Positions 51,551 to 61,011 of a stretch of DNA of 64,000 nt are shown in pieces. The translations under genes were made by a program, and so were the position numbers. The DNA comes from Methylophilus glucosoxydans (lineage in GTDB: Bacteria; Pseudomonadota; Gammaproteobacteria; Burkholderiales; Methylophilaceae): the NCBI RefSeq assembly GCF_042676145.1, contig NZ_JBHTJW010000001.1:1-64000 (forward strand), read 5' to 3'. The notes below the pieces were generated by a model. The model made no database searches and was not told the origin of the DNA. It worked only from the letters and a program-made list of their open reading frames with translations. Numbering within the stretch: the stretch's first letter is position 1; each line of letters starts with the position of its first letter.

Positions 51551-53161
51551 ATGTCGCCAGTACAAATAAAACAAAACAGTCATTTGAGTCACTTCCTGTG
51601 GTTAGCGGTCACCCTGCTTTGGTTGGGCATAGCCGCCGTTTGTCGGCCACTTACTCTGCCGGATGAAGGCCGCTATGTCGGCATTGCCTGGGAGATGTTG
51701 ACCTCTGGAAACTGGGCGATTCCTCATTTGGATGGCTTGCCATATTTTCATAAACCGCCTTTGTTTTACTGGATCACGGCGGCCAGTTTCAAGCTGTTTG
51801 GCCCTTCGCTGCTTGCTAGCAGGCTGGCCTCCTTGCTGGCTGCCTTATTGATGGCGATCGCGCTGTATTGGTTTACAGCCAGGCATCTGGACAAAAAAAC
51901 TGCGGTACTGGCTTTTGTCGCCCTCGTGACGCAGCCATTCTTTTTTGCCAGTGCCCAGTTTGCCAATCTGGATATGTTGGTTGCCAGCATGATTGCCATG
52001 ACGATCATGCTGGCAGCAGAATTTATCTGGAGTATTGAACAAGGCCAGCTGGAGCGAAAATATCTGTGTATGGCGATGGTGTTTGCTGCCGGAGGCGTTC
52101 TGGCCAAGGGCCTGATTGGCATGGTCTTGCCTGTGCTGGTCGTTGGTGGCTGGCTGCTGGTGAGTCGCCGTCTTGCGTCTCTCAAGTATTTCTTATGGTG
52201 GCCAGCGCTGGTATTGTTTTTTCTGATGGCCAGTCCCTGGTTTTTATGCATGGAATCGCAGTTTAAGGGTTTTCTGGAGTACTTTTTTATTCATCACCAT
52301 GTGCAGCGCTTCACCGGCACGCACTTTAACAATCAGCAGCCGTTCTGGTTTTATCTGCCCGTGCTATTGGCGCTGACCTTACCCGCTTCTCTGTGGTTGA
52401 CCCGCTTGCGCAAGCGAGAAGTCCAGCGCTGGAGTTCACGGCAGCAGGATGTGGCCTGGCTGATGGTATGTTGGCTGGCATTGATCCTACTATTTTTTTC
52501 GATCCCGGTTTCCAAACCACTGGGCTACATCATGCCAGTTTTGCCGGCAATGGCGGTCTTGACAGCCATGGGTATGCGGCAAGCCTGGCAGCACCGCTTC
52601 CCCAAGCGTTTGTGGGTCACATTTTTGGCGGCGGCCGTGACCTGTGTGATAGCCATGGGTATGGTGATTCAGCACGCGCAAAAAACAGCTTCTTTCCTGC
52701 TGGCAACCAAGGTCCAGCCCTTGGTTAGCAAACAGGATCAATTGATTCTGCTCAATAAATACCAGTTTGACTTGATGTTTTATCTGCGGTTATCGCATCC
52801 CGCCTGGATGGTGGCTGATTGGCGCACTGCTGAGTATGAGGTGTTGGACGACAGTTGGGAAAAGGAGCTGATAGAGGCCAAGCATTTTGACCCGCAAACA
52901 GCGGCAAACCAGTTGTTGACCGAAAGTGTGTTGACACAACACGTTTGCCAGCTAGGGCGGAAGCAGGCCGTTTGGGTGGCGGGCGACTCTGGTAACGCCA
53001 GCCATTTACCCATGCTCGCCGGCATCGCGCCGATCGCCACTGTGCGAGATCACTACTTGTGGCGATTCAGTCCCGCGCAAGTCTCACGTTTTTGCCTCGC
53101 CAAAACAAGGCCTCGTGAGCTCATCACAGCACAGTCTGGCCGCAATAAGCTCGCGCGGTGA
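51551..53161 (+). CDS. ArnT/PMT-family lipid-linked glycosyltransferase
   Basis: The 536-residue inner-membrane GT-C enzyme has about 12 helices and a C-terminal periplasmic part. The first periplasmic loop DEGRYVGIAWEML has the acidic pair typical of ArnT (E. coli DETRYAEISREML), and PYFHKPPLFYW is the second conserved motif. ArnT transfers 4-amino-4-deoxy-arabinose from undecaprenyl phosphate to lipid A. The arn synthesis genes are absent here, so the sugar is uncertain. A dyad-controlled sigma-54 promoter lies upstream. Confidence 0.88.
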   Translation: MSPVQIKQNSHLSHFLWLAVTLLWLGIAAVCRPLTLPDEGRYVGIAWEMLTSGNWAIPHLDGLPYFHKPPLFYWITAASFKLFGPSLLASRLASLLAALLMAIALYWFTARHLDKKTAVLAFVALVTQPFFFASAQFANLDMLVASMIAMTIMLAAEFIWSIEQGQLERKYLCMAMVFAAGGVLAKGLIGMVLPVLVVGGWLLVSRRLASLKYFLWWPALVLFFLMASPWFLCMESQFKGFLEYFFIHHHVQRFTGTHFNNQQPFWFYLPVLLALTLPASLWLTRLRKREVQRWSSRQQDVAWLMVCWLALILLFFSIPVSKPLGYIMPVLPAMAVLTAMGMRQAWQHRFPKRLWVTFLAAAVTCVIAMGMVIQHAQKTASFLLATKVQPLVSKQDQLILLNKYQFDLMFYLRLSHPAWMVADWRTAEYEVLDDSWEKELIEAKHFDPQTAANQLLTESVLTQHVCQLGRKQAVWVAGDSGNASHLPMLAGIAPIATVRDHYLWRFSPAQVSRFCLAKTRPRELITAQSGRNKLAR

Positions 53162-53167
53162 CGACGT

Positions 53168-54232
53168 TTACACGTGATACTGTGGACTGAGCTTGCGCAG
53201 GGTTTCAAGCATGCAGGCCGCATGCTCAGGAGGTGTCCATTGCGTGATGCCATGGCCCAGGTTAAAGACATGGCCGTGACCATGGCCGTAGCTGGCCAGA
53301 ATCTGCGCGACTTCTTTTTCGATGGCGGCAGGAGAGCTCAACAGGATCGCCGGGTCCATATTGCCTTGCAAGGCAACCTTGTTACCCACGCGTGCCCGTG
53401 CCTGGCCGAGATCCACGCTCCAGTCTAATCCGAGGGCATCGGCACCGATAGCCGCCTGTGACTCCAGCCACAACCCGCCGCCTTTGGTAAACACGATGCT
53501 GGGCACCGGTTTGCCTTCTGCGGTTTTAGTGAGGCCAGCGACAATTTTCTGCATGTATTGCAGTGAAAACTCCTGATAGCCTTGATGCGATAAGGCCCCC
53601 CCCCAAGAGTCAAAAATCATCACCGCCTGTGCACCGGCCGCAATCTGTGCATTGAGGTATTGCGTCACCGTTTGCGCCGTAATTTCCAGAATGCGGTGCA
53701 GTAATTCGGGTCTGGCATAGCCCATTTTTTTGGTATTCAAAAAGTCGGTGCCGCCTTTGCCTTCCACCATGTAGGTGGCCAGTGTCCATGGACTGCCTGA
53801 AAAACCGATCAAAGGAACACGGCCATTCAGTGCTTGACGGATGCTGCTGACAGCATCAAATACATATTGCAGTTTGGCCATGTCAGGCACTTCCAGTTTG
53901 AGGATGTCTGCCTCTTCTTGTAAAGTCCGCTCAAACTTGGGGCCTTCCCCTTCTTCAAAATACAAGCCCAGTCCCATGGCATCAGGGACGGTCAATATGT
54001 CGCTGAACAGAATGGCCGCATCCAGTTGGGGATAGCGGTCCAGCGGTTGCAGGGTCACTTCGGTGGCAAAGGCCGGGCTCTGGCACAGTTGCATAAAGCT
54101 GCCCGCGGTTTTGCGGCTTTCGCGGTATTCAGGCAGGTAGCGGCCTGCCTGGCGCATCATCCACACCGGGGTATATTCAGTAGGCTGGCGCAACAGGGCG
54201 CGCAGAAAAGTGTCATTTTGAAGAGTGGTCAT
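53168..54232 (-). CDS. hemE: Uroporphyrinogen decarboxylase
   Basis: HemE decarboxylates uroporphyrinogen III to coproporphyrinogen III in haem synthesis. The 354 residues include the signature PVWMMRQAGRYLPEYR (about 21-36), the catalytic Asp in ILFSDILTVPDAMG, and GFSGSPWTLATYMVEG. ATG 54232 gives the canonical start MTTLQNDTFLRAL; a longer frame begins 45 nt upstream but lacks family similarity. Convergent with the ArnT-like gene (6-bp gap). Confidence 0.97.
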   Translation of the reverse strand: MTTLQNDTFLRALLRQPTEYTPVWMMRQAGRYLPEYRESRKTAGSFMQLCQSPAFATEVTLQPLDRYPQLDAAILFSDILTVPDAMGLGLYFEEGEGPKFERTLQEEADILKLEVPDMAKLQYVFDAVSSIRQALNGRVPLIGFSGSPWTLATYMVEGKGGTDFLNTKKMGYARPELLHRILEITAQTVTQYLNAQIAAGAQAVMIFDSWGGALSHQGYQEFSLQYMQKIVAGLTKTAEGKPVPSIVFTKGGGLWLESQAAIGADALGLDWSVDLGQARARVGNKVALQGNMDPAILLSSPAAIEKEVAQILASYGHGHGHVFNLGHGITQWTPPEHAACMLETLRKLSPQYHV

Positions 54233-54354
54233 TTGCTCTGGTTTCGGTTGCCTGTGCTGCTGTGGTCGTACGCACATCAGCTAAAAGCATGATTATAAAG
54301 GCCAAGCCGTTGTTTCACCTGAAAGAATGCGGTTTTTTTGCGATATGACAAATA

Positions 54355-54383
54355 AAAACGCCGATGAAAACCATCGGCGTTTT
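54355..54383 (-). terminator. Terminator of the gltBD operon
   Basis: AAAACGCCGATG (54355-54366) and CATCGGCGTTTT (54372-54383) form a 12-bp stem. On the minus strand it is followed by TATTT, ending the transcript after gltD. Confidence 0.88.
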
Positions 54384-54403
54384 GCGTCTCACGGCAACCT
54401 GGA

Positions 54404-55831
54404 CTAGCGTGGCAGAGTAGAGCTGCCCATCAGGAACGCATCGACTTCGCGTGCGCACTGACGGCCTTCACGAATCGCCCAGACTACCAGAGACTGGCCG
54501 CGACGGATGTCACCGGCAGCAAAGACTTTGTCCTTGCTGGTTTTGTAACAGCCTTCGCCATCGGTCGTGGCTTTGGCATTGCCGCGGTTGTCTTTTTCCA
54601 CGCCAAATGCATCCAGCACTTTTTGTACCGGTGAGACAAAGCCCATGGCCAAAAACACCAGATCAGCAGGAATGGTGAACTCTGAACCTGGAATTTCAGA
54701 CATTTTGCCATCTTTCCATTCCACACGTGCACCTTTAAGGGCTTTCACCTTGCCGTTCTCGCCGATCAGCTCTTTGGTTGTGACCGACCAGTCACGATTC
54801 GCGCCTTCTTCATGCGAGCTGGAGGTGCGCATTTTGAGTGGCCAGTTTGGCCACACCATAAATTTGTCTTCTTTTTCAGGCGGCTGAGGCATCAACTCGA
54901 ACTGGGTGATGCTGGCTGCCCCATGGCGGTTGGAGGTGCCTACGCAGTCAGAACCGGTATCGCCACCGCCGATAACCACCACATGTTTGCCGGTGGCTTT
55001 AATCTGGTTAGGGACGTTGTCGCCGGCCACCATTTTGTTGTTAGGGGTCAGGAAGTCCATGGCGAAATGAACACCATCGAGTTCACGACCTGTCACGGGC
55101 AGGTCACGTGGCTGTTCTGCGCCACCTGCCAGGATGACGGCATCAAAGTCACGCTCCAGATCGGCCGCGCTGACGTTTTCACCGACATGCTGATTCACCT
55201 TGAAGGTCACGCCTTCGGCTTCCATCTGCGCCATCCGGCGGTCAATGTTTGCTTTATCCAGTTTGAAGTCAGGAATGCCATACCGCAGCAAGCCGCCGAT
55301 ACGGTCATTTTTTTCAAACACGGTCACGGCATGGCCCGCGCGAGCAAGTTGTTGTGCTGCGGCGAGGCCTGCGGGGCCAGACCCCACAATCGCCACTGTT
55401 TTGCCAGTTTTGTTCGGGTTGATTTGTGGTGTGACCCAACCGTTTTCCCAAGCTTTGTCGATGATGGCGTGCTCGATGGACTTAATCCCGACGGCGTCGT
55501 TATTAATGTTCAAGGTGCAGGCTGCCTCGCAAGGGGCGGGGCAGATACGGCCAGTAAAGTCCGGGAAGTTGTTGGTGGAATGCAACACGTCAATCGCGCT
55601 GCGCCAGTCCTGATGATAGACCAGGTCATTCCAGTCAGGAATGATGTTATTGATTGGACAGCCGGTGGTGCAAAATGGAATGCCGCAATCCATGCAGCGT
55701 GCCCCTTGCTGTTTGGCCTGGTCGTCTGTCAAATGCAGGACGAACTCTTTGTAGTTCTTGACGCGATCCTGAACGGGCAGATTTTCTTCTGCCAGTCGGT
55801 CAAATTCCATAAAACCTGTGACTTTACCCAT
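54404..55831 (-). CDS. gltD: Glutamate synthase small subunit
   Basis: GltD supplies electrons from NADPH through FAD and Fe-S clusters to the large subunit. The 475 residues begin with the cluster-binding region (ARCMDCGIPFC, GCPINNIIPDW, CPAPCEAACTL). An FAD loop (VAIVGSGPAGLAAAQQLARAGH, about 150-171) and an NADPH loop (VVVIGGGDTGSDCVG, about 288-302) follow. It lies 88 bp after gltB with a hairpin between. Confidence 0.97.
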   Translation of the reverse strand: MGKVTGFMEFDRLAEENLPVQDRVKNYKEFVLHLTDDQAKQQGARCMDCGIPFCTTGCPINNIIPDWNDLVYHQDWRSAIDVLHSTNNFPDFTGRICPAPCEAACTLNINNDAVGIKSIEHAIIDKAWENGWVTPQINPNKTGKTVAIVGSGPAGLAAAQQLARAGHAVTVFEKNDRIGGLLRYGIPDFKLDKANIDRRMAQMEAEGVTFKVNQHVGENVSAADLERDFDAVILAGGAEQPRDLPVTGRELDGVHFAMDFLTPNNKMVAGDNVPNQIKATGKHVVVIGGGDTGSDCVGTSNRHGAASITQFELMPQPPEKEDKFMVWPNWPLKMRTSSSHEEGANRDWSVTTKELIGENGKVKALKGARVEWKDGKMSEIPGSEFTIPADLVFLAMGFVSPVQKVLDAFGVEKDNRGNAKATTDGEGCYKTSKDKVFAAGDIRRGQSLVVWAIREGRQCAREVDAFLMGSSTLPR

Positions 55832-55879
55832 GTGAAATCATCTCTTCCCAGTTGCTCGTGACAGACACAACTTTAAACA

Positions 55880-55900
55880 GCCCCGCCAATCACGCGGGGC
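55880..55900 (-). promoter_or_regulatory. Hairpin between gltB and gltD
   Basis: GCCCCGC (55880-55886) and GCGGGGC (55894-55900) form a 7-bp GC stem with a 7-nt loop. On the minus strand it is followed by TGTTTAAAG. It probably acts as a partial terminator or RNA-stability element tuning the subunit ratio. Confidence 0.45.
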
Positions 55901-55919
55901 ATTCAATTAACAAAAACGA

Positions 55920-58900
55920 TTATGCGGCTTGCTTGGCGGAGGCTGCAGCCATTTCGGTCAGTGCGCGTTTGTATTCGTTCGGGAATACTTTAACAAATTT
56001 TGCACGCGCGGCTGACCAGTCGGCCAACAGTTCTTTTGCTCGAGGGCTGCCTGTCAACGCCAGGTGCTGCTCGATCAAGCCTTTAAGAATCACTTCGTCT
56101 GGCAGGCCTAGGTGTTGTACTTTGCCAACATCTGCTTCCGCCGCTTCGACTTTTTCCAGTGACACCATGCTCATATTGCAGCGTTTGGCAAACTGGCCGT
56201 CAATGTCGTAAACATAGGCAATGCCGCCACTCATCCCGGCTGCAAAGTTCTGGCCGGTCTGACCCAGTACCACCACGGTCCCGCCAGTCATGTATTCGCA
56301 ACCATGGTTGCCTACGCCTTCAACCACGGCAGTTGCGCCTGAGTTACGTACGCAGAAGCGCTCACCCGCCACACCGCTCAAGAAGCTGCTGCCTGTGGTC
56401 GCACCGTACATCACGGTGTTACCAACGATGATGTTTTCATAGGATAAGCCACGGAATGTTGCAGGTGGTTTGATAATGATCTGACCACCACACAGGCCTT
56501 TACCCACGTAGTCGTTGCCTTCACCTGTCAGCTCAAAGGTAATGCCCTTGGCCAGGAATGCCGCAAAACTCTGACCGGAGGTGCCAGTGAATTTGACGTG
56601 GATGGTACCGTCGGGCAGACCGGCGTTGCCATAACGGCTCGCCACTTCGTGTGACAGCATGGTACCTGCTGTACGGTTAGTGTTCACAATTGGCAACTCA
56701 AGCGTAACTTTTTCGCCTTTTTCCAACGCCGGTTTAGCCAATGCGATCAATTTGTTATCCAATGCTTTGGCGATGCCGTGATCTTGCACGTCATTGTTTT
56801 TGCGTGCCACACTGGCTGGCATGTCTGGCAAGTGGAATACTTTGCTGAAGTCCAGGCCATTGATCTTCCAGTGCTCGATGCCGGCTTTCATGTCCAGCAA
56901 ATCGGCACGGCCAATCAAGTCATCAAACTTGGCAATGCCCATGCTGGCCATCAGTTCACGCACTTCTTCAGCGACAAAGAAGAAGTAATTCACGACATGC
57001 TCAGGCTGGCCGGTAAACTTCTTACGCAGTTCTGGATCTTGGGTGGCAACACCGACCGGGCAAGTGTTCAAGTGACACTTACGCATCATGATACAGCCTT
57101 CAACCACCAGCGGTGCGGTGGCAAAGCCAAATTCGTCTGCACCCAGCAGGGCGCCAATCAGCACGTCACGGCCGGTTTTCATCTGGCCATCGACTTGCAG
57201 CACGACGCGACCACGCAACTGGTTGAGTACGAGGGTCTGCTGGGTTTCGGCCAGACCAAGCTCCCATGGCGTGCCTGCGTGTTTGATCGAAGAAATTGGT
57301 GAAGCGCCTGTCCCACCATCATGACCAGCGACCACGATGTGATCGGACTTGGCCTTGGCCACGCCCGCTGCCACGGTACCGATGCCGGTTTCTGACACGA
57401 GTTTGACCGAAATCGAGGCTTTTGGATTGGCGTTTTTCAGGTCATGAATCAGCTGTGCCAAATCTTCAATCGAGTAAATGTCGTGATGTGGTGGTGGAGA
57501 GATCAAGCCGACGCCAGGCACCGAGAAGCGCAATTTCGCAATGTAGGGCGACACTTTATGGCCAGGCAACTGACCGCCTTCCCCAGGCTTGGCACCTTGT
57601 GCCATTTTGATCTGGATCTGGTCAGCGCTGCTCAGGTATTCGGCGGTCACGCCAAAGCGGCCAGAGGCCACCTGCTTGATGCGTGAGCGCAAAGAGTCAC
57701 CCGCTTGCATTGGCACATCTGCTTCAATCAAATCACTGCCCAATACGGTGGCCAGGCTGGATTCTGTTTGAACCGGAATAAAGCGTTTGACGTCTTCACC
57801 GCCTTCGCCAGTATTGGACTTGCCGCCAATCCGGTTCATGGCAATCGCCAAGGTGGCGTGCGCTTCGGTTGAAATGGAGCCCAAAGACATGGCACCAGTC
57901 GCAAAGCGTTTCACGATTTCCTTGGCGGATTCAACCTGGTCCAATGGGATGGCTGCAGCAGCCGGTTTGATTTCAAACAGGCCACGCAAAGTCATATGAC
58001 GGCGCGTCTGGTCGTTGATCAGCGCGGCATACTCTTTGTAGGTTTCATATTTGCCGGTCCGTGTTGCATTCTGCAATTTGCTGATCGACATCGGTGTCCA
58101 CAAGTGCTCTTCACCGCGTACACGGAAGGCGTACTCACCGCCCGCTTCCAGCGCATTGGAGAGCACGGGGTCATTCCCAAATGCTTGCATGTGCATGCGT
58201 ACAGTTTCTTCGGCAACTTGCTCCAGACCGATGCCTTCAATCTGGCTGACCGTGCCAGTGAAATAGTCATTCACAAACTGGCTATTGAGGCCGATCGCTT
58301 CAAAAATCTGTGCGCCGCAGTAAGACTGGTAGGTCGAGATGCCCATTTTGGACATGACTTTGTACAAGCCTTTGCCGATCGCCTTGACGAAGTTTTTGCC
58401 GGCTTTTTCAACATCGCCGGTCAGGGTCTTGATGGTTTCGTACACCAGCCATGGGCAAACAGCTTCCGCACCATAGCCTGCCAGCAGGGCAAAATGGTGT
58501 ACTTCACGGGCTGAGCCTGTATCAATCACCAGACCGGTGCTGGTACGCAAGCCGGCTTTGACCAGAAACTCATGCGTGGCCGAGCAGGCCAGCAGGGCTG
58601 GAATGGCAATGCGGTTCGCTGCGACGGCACGGTCCGAGAGGATCAGTACGTTATAGCCGTCATGCACGGCTTTTTCGGCTTGGTCGTGCAAGACGTCCAG
58701 GGCCTGTTTCATGCCGGTTTTACCTAAGGCGGCATCATAAGTCAGGTCAAGGACGATGGACTTGAACTGGCCTTTGGTCAAAGACTCAATCTGTTTGAGT
58801 TTTTCCAGGCCTTCCAGGCTCAACACTGGCTGGCCGCTTTCCAAACGCAATGGCGGGTTGGTCTCATCAATCGCCAACAGGTTGGGTTTAGGGCCGATAA

Positions 58901-60611
58901 ATGTCACCAGTGACATCACCAGCTCTTCACGGATCGGGTCAATCGGCGGGTTGGTCACTTGTGCAAACAACTGTTTAAAGTAGTTGTACAGCGTCTTGGC
59001 TTTGTTGGACAGCACGGGCAAGGCCGCGTCGTTCCCCATGGAGCCTGAGCCCTCTTCGCCGTTGTCTATCATGGGTTGCAAGACAAACTTCAAGTCTTCC
59101 TGAGAGTAACCAAAGGCTTGTTGGGTATCCAGCAAATCCGCTTTCGGGCTGACTTCGCCATTGCCTACGCCAGGCAAGTCGGTCAAATGGAAGCGGGTCT
59201 GTTCAATCCACTGGCGATAAGGTTTGGCTTGTGCCAGTTCAGTTTTGACTTCTTCGTCGTCGATAATGCGGCCTTGCTCCATGTCGATCAGCAACATTTT
59301 GCCTGGCTGCAAACGCCATTTTTTAACGATTTTTTCTTGTGGGAAAGTGATCACGCCCATTTCAGACGCCATCATGACGATGTCGTCTTCGGTCACCAGG
59401 TAGCGGGCTGGACGCAAGCCATTACGGTCAAGCGTGGCACCAATCATTTTGCCATCGGTAAACGCGACTGCAGCCGGGCCGTCCCATGGCTCCATCAGTG
59501 CCGCGTGGTATTCATAGAACGCACGGCGGTCTTCGTCCATTAATGGGTTGCCTGCCCAGGCTTCCGGGATCAGCATCATCATGGCGTGTGGCAGGCTATA
59601 GCCACCAGCCACCAGCAGCTCAAGACAGTTATCAAAGCAGGCGGAGTCGGACTGGCCTTCTGCAATCAGTGGCCACAGTTTTTCCAAGTCTTCACCCAGC
59701 ACCGCAGATTTCATGGTCTCATGACGGGCGGCCATCCAGTTCACGTTGCCTTGAACGGTATTGATTTCACCGTTGTGTGCAATCATGCGGAAGGGGTGGG
59801 CCAGATCCCAGGCTGGGAAGGTGTTGGTAGAGAAACGCTGGTGTACCAGTGCAAGCGCTGAAATCACGCGCTCATCTCTCAAATCTTTGTAGTACACGCC
59901 CACTTCATTAGCCAGCAGCATGCCTTTGTAGACGATGGTGCGCGAAGAGAAGGACGGCATGTAAAACTGTGCCTTGTCTTGTAGGTTTAGTGCGCGAATC
60001 GCGTGTTCAATGCGTTTGCGGATCACAAAGCATTTGCGTTCAAAGGTGTTGCTGTCGGTCACGGTGCTGGCAATAAACACCTGGCGCATCACAGGCTCAA
60101 CCGCGCGGGCGGCGTCGGCAATATTGCTGTTGTCGACCGGCACATCACGCCAGCCCAGCAGGGTTTGATTTTCTTCTGCAATGATTTTGGCAAAGATGGC
60201 TTCGCATTTCGCGCGGTTGTCTGCGTTTTGTGGCAGAAATGCCTGACCGACGGCGTATTGTCCGGCTGCTGGCAAGGTCATGCCCAGCTTGGCAGCCTCT
60301 TCGCGCATAAAGGTATCTGGCATCTGCATCAGCAAGCCCGCGCCGTCACCCAGTTTAGGGTCGTAACCGGTCGCGCCGCGATGGGTCAGGTTGTCCAGCA
60401 GTTGCAGGCCTTTAGCGACAATGTCGTGGCTTTTCTGGCCTTTAATATGGGCGACAAAGCCCACGCCACAGCTATCTTTCTCGTGGCGTCTGTCATATAA
60501 ACCCTGGGATTGCGGAGCTAAACCGAATTGGTCGTCCCGGGCGGTTGCGGTATCTTGAGAAGCACTCATCAGGTTGTTGTCAGACTGCATGTCCATTGCC
60601 AGATTCTTCAC
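55920..60611 (-). CDS. gltB: Glutamate synthase large subunit
   Basis: GltB makes two glutamates from glutamine and 2-oxoglutarate, the main ammonia-assimilation route with glutamine synthetase. The 1563 residues carry an N-terminal Ntn amidotransferase whose nucleophile Cys is in EKDSCGVGF (about residue 48; the preceding propeptide is removed in the family). A central domain and the FMN synthase domain follow (LPGHKVSPYIAKLR, GHDGGTGASPISSIKHAG). The 3Fe-4S cysteines are in CIMMRKCHLNTCPVG, and a C-terminal beta-helix (GNHGCEYMTGG) completes the chain. The exact start (GTG 60611 or a nearby ATG) is uncertain. Confidence 0.97.
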   Translation of the reverse strand: MKNLAMDMQSDNNLMSASQDTATARDDQFGLAPQSQGLYDRRHEKDSCGVGFVAHIKGQKSHDIVAKGLQLLDNLTHRGATGYDPKLGDGAGLLMQMPDTFMREEAAKLGMTLPAAGQYAVGQAFLPQNADNRAKCEAIFAKIIAEENQTLLGWRDVPVDNSNIADAARAVEPVMRQVFIASTVTDSNTFERKCFVIRKRIEHAIRALNLQDKAQFYMPSFSSRTIVYKGMLLANEVGVYYKDLRDERVISALALVHQRFSTNTFPAWDLAHPFRMIAHNGEINTVQGNVNWMAARHETMKSAVLGEDLEKLWPLIAEGQSDSACFDNCLELLVAGGYSLPHAMMMLIPEAWAGNPLMDEDRRAFYEYHAALMEPWDGPAAVAFTDGKMIGATLDRNGLRPARYLVTEDDIVMMASEMGVITFPQEKIVKKWRLQPGKMLLIDMEQGRIIDDEEVKTELAQAKPYRQWIEQTRFHLTDLPGVGNGEVSPKADLLDTQQAFGYSQEDLKFVLQPMIDNGEEGSGSMGNDAALPVLSNKAKTLYNYFKQLFAQVTNPPIDPIREELVMSLVTFIGPKPNLLAIDETNPPLRLESGQPVLSLEGLEKLKQIESLTKGQFKSIVLDLTYDAALGKTGMKQALDVLHDQAEKAVHDGYNVLILSDRAVAANRIAIPALLACSATHEFLVKAGLRTSTGLVIDTGSAREVHHFALLAGYGAEAVCPWLVYETIKTLTGDVEKAGKNFVKAIGKGLYKVMSKMGISTYQSYCGAQIFEAIGLNSQFVNDYFTGTVSQIEGIGLEQVAEETVRMHMQAFGNDPVLSNALEAGGEYAFRVRGEEHLWTPMSISKLQNATRTGKYETYKEYAALINDQTRRHMTLRGLFEIKPAAAAIPLDQVESAKEIVKRFATGAMSLGSISTEAHATLAIAMNRIGGKSNTGEGGEDVKRFIPVQTESSLATVLGSDLIEADVPMQAGDSLRSRIKQVASGRFGVTAEYLSSADQIQIKMAQGAKPGEGGQLPGHKVSPYIAKLRFSVPGVGLISPPPHHDIYSIEDLAQLIHDLKNANPKASISVKLVSETGIGTVAAGVAKAKSDHIVVAGHDGGTGASPISSIKHAGTPWELGLAETQQTLVLNQLRGRVVLQVDGQMKTGRDVLIGALLGADEFGFATAPLVVEGCIMMRKCHLNTCPVGVATQDPELRKKFTGQPEHVVNYFFFVAEEVRELMASMGIAKFDDLIGRADLLDMKAGIEHWKINGLDFSKVFHLPDMPASVARKNNDVQDHGIAKALDNKLIALAKPALEKGEKVTLELPIVNTNRTAGTMLSHEVASRYGNAGLPDGTIHVKFTGTSGQSFAAFLAKGITFELTGEGNDYVGKGLCGGQIIIKPPATFRGLSYENIIVGNTVMYGATTGSSFLSGVAGERFCVRNSGATAVVEGVGNHGCEYMTGGTVVVLGQTGQNFAAGMSGGIAYVYDIDGQFAKRCNMSMVSLEKVEAAEADVGKVQHLGLPDEVILKGLIEQHLALTGSPRAKELLADWSAARAKFVKVFPNEYKRALTEMAAASAKQAA

Positions 60612-60637
60612 TTACAAAACATTTGGAGGAACCTTCA

Positions 60638-60666
60638 ATGATACCGTTAAAGTTTAGCAATTTCAA
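60638..60666 (-). promoter_or_regulatory. Sigma-70-type promoter of gltBD
   Basis: On the minus strand TTGAAA (60666-60661) and TATCAT (60643-60638) are separated by 17 bp, just upstream of gltB. Confidence 0.75.
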
Positions 60667-61011
60667 TTGTTTAGCCTGCGTTAAATAACGGATAAAGGCA
60701 TTTTATTTTTTAGTTGAGAATGGTTTTTATTTACCAATTAATTGCGCTTTAATTTACACAAATACCAGAGAGCTAGCAGGGTTTTAAAATGGTGGGCTCA
60801 GTTGAATCTGTCACGCTTGTGAGGCCGTTTATCCCTGAATAGAGCACTCCTGGCGAGTCCGTGGATCAGAGATTGCGATTGGATTGTCTTTATATAGATG
60901 GCCTGCCAGAAGGTGTCAGGCCGCTCAGGGGGCGTCATCCGGGATGGTCGGTGATGTGGGGATTTGTTTGCGTGGCGAGCCTGAGAGGTAATCGCCACGC
61001 AACCGCTTGGC
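60667..61011. other. Intergenic region with a hairpin after hemL
   Basis: No credible gene is visible. TTGCGTGGCGA (60968-60978) and TCGCCACGCAA (60992-61002) form a perfect 11-bp stem with a 13-nt loop, 10 bp beyond the hemL stop. There is no T-tract on either strand, so it may be a factor-assisted terminator or 3'-end stabiliser. The A+T-rich part near 60.7 kb is the gltB upstream region. Confidence 0.5.

Noticed and set aside
54812..55861. 349-codon plus-strand frame opposite gltD
   Set aside because: Shadow of gltD; no domain recognised.
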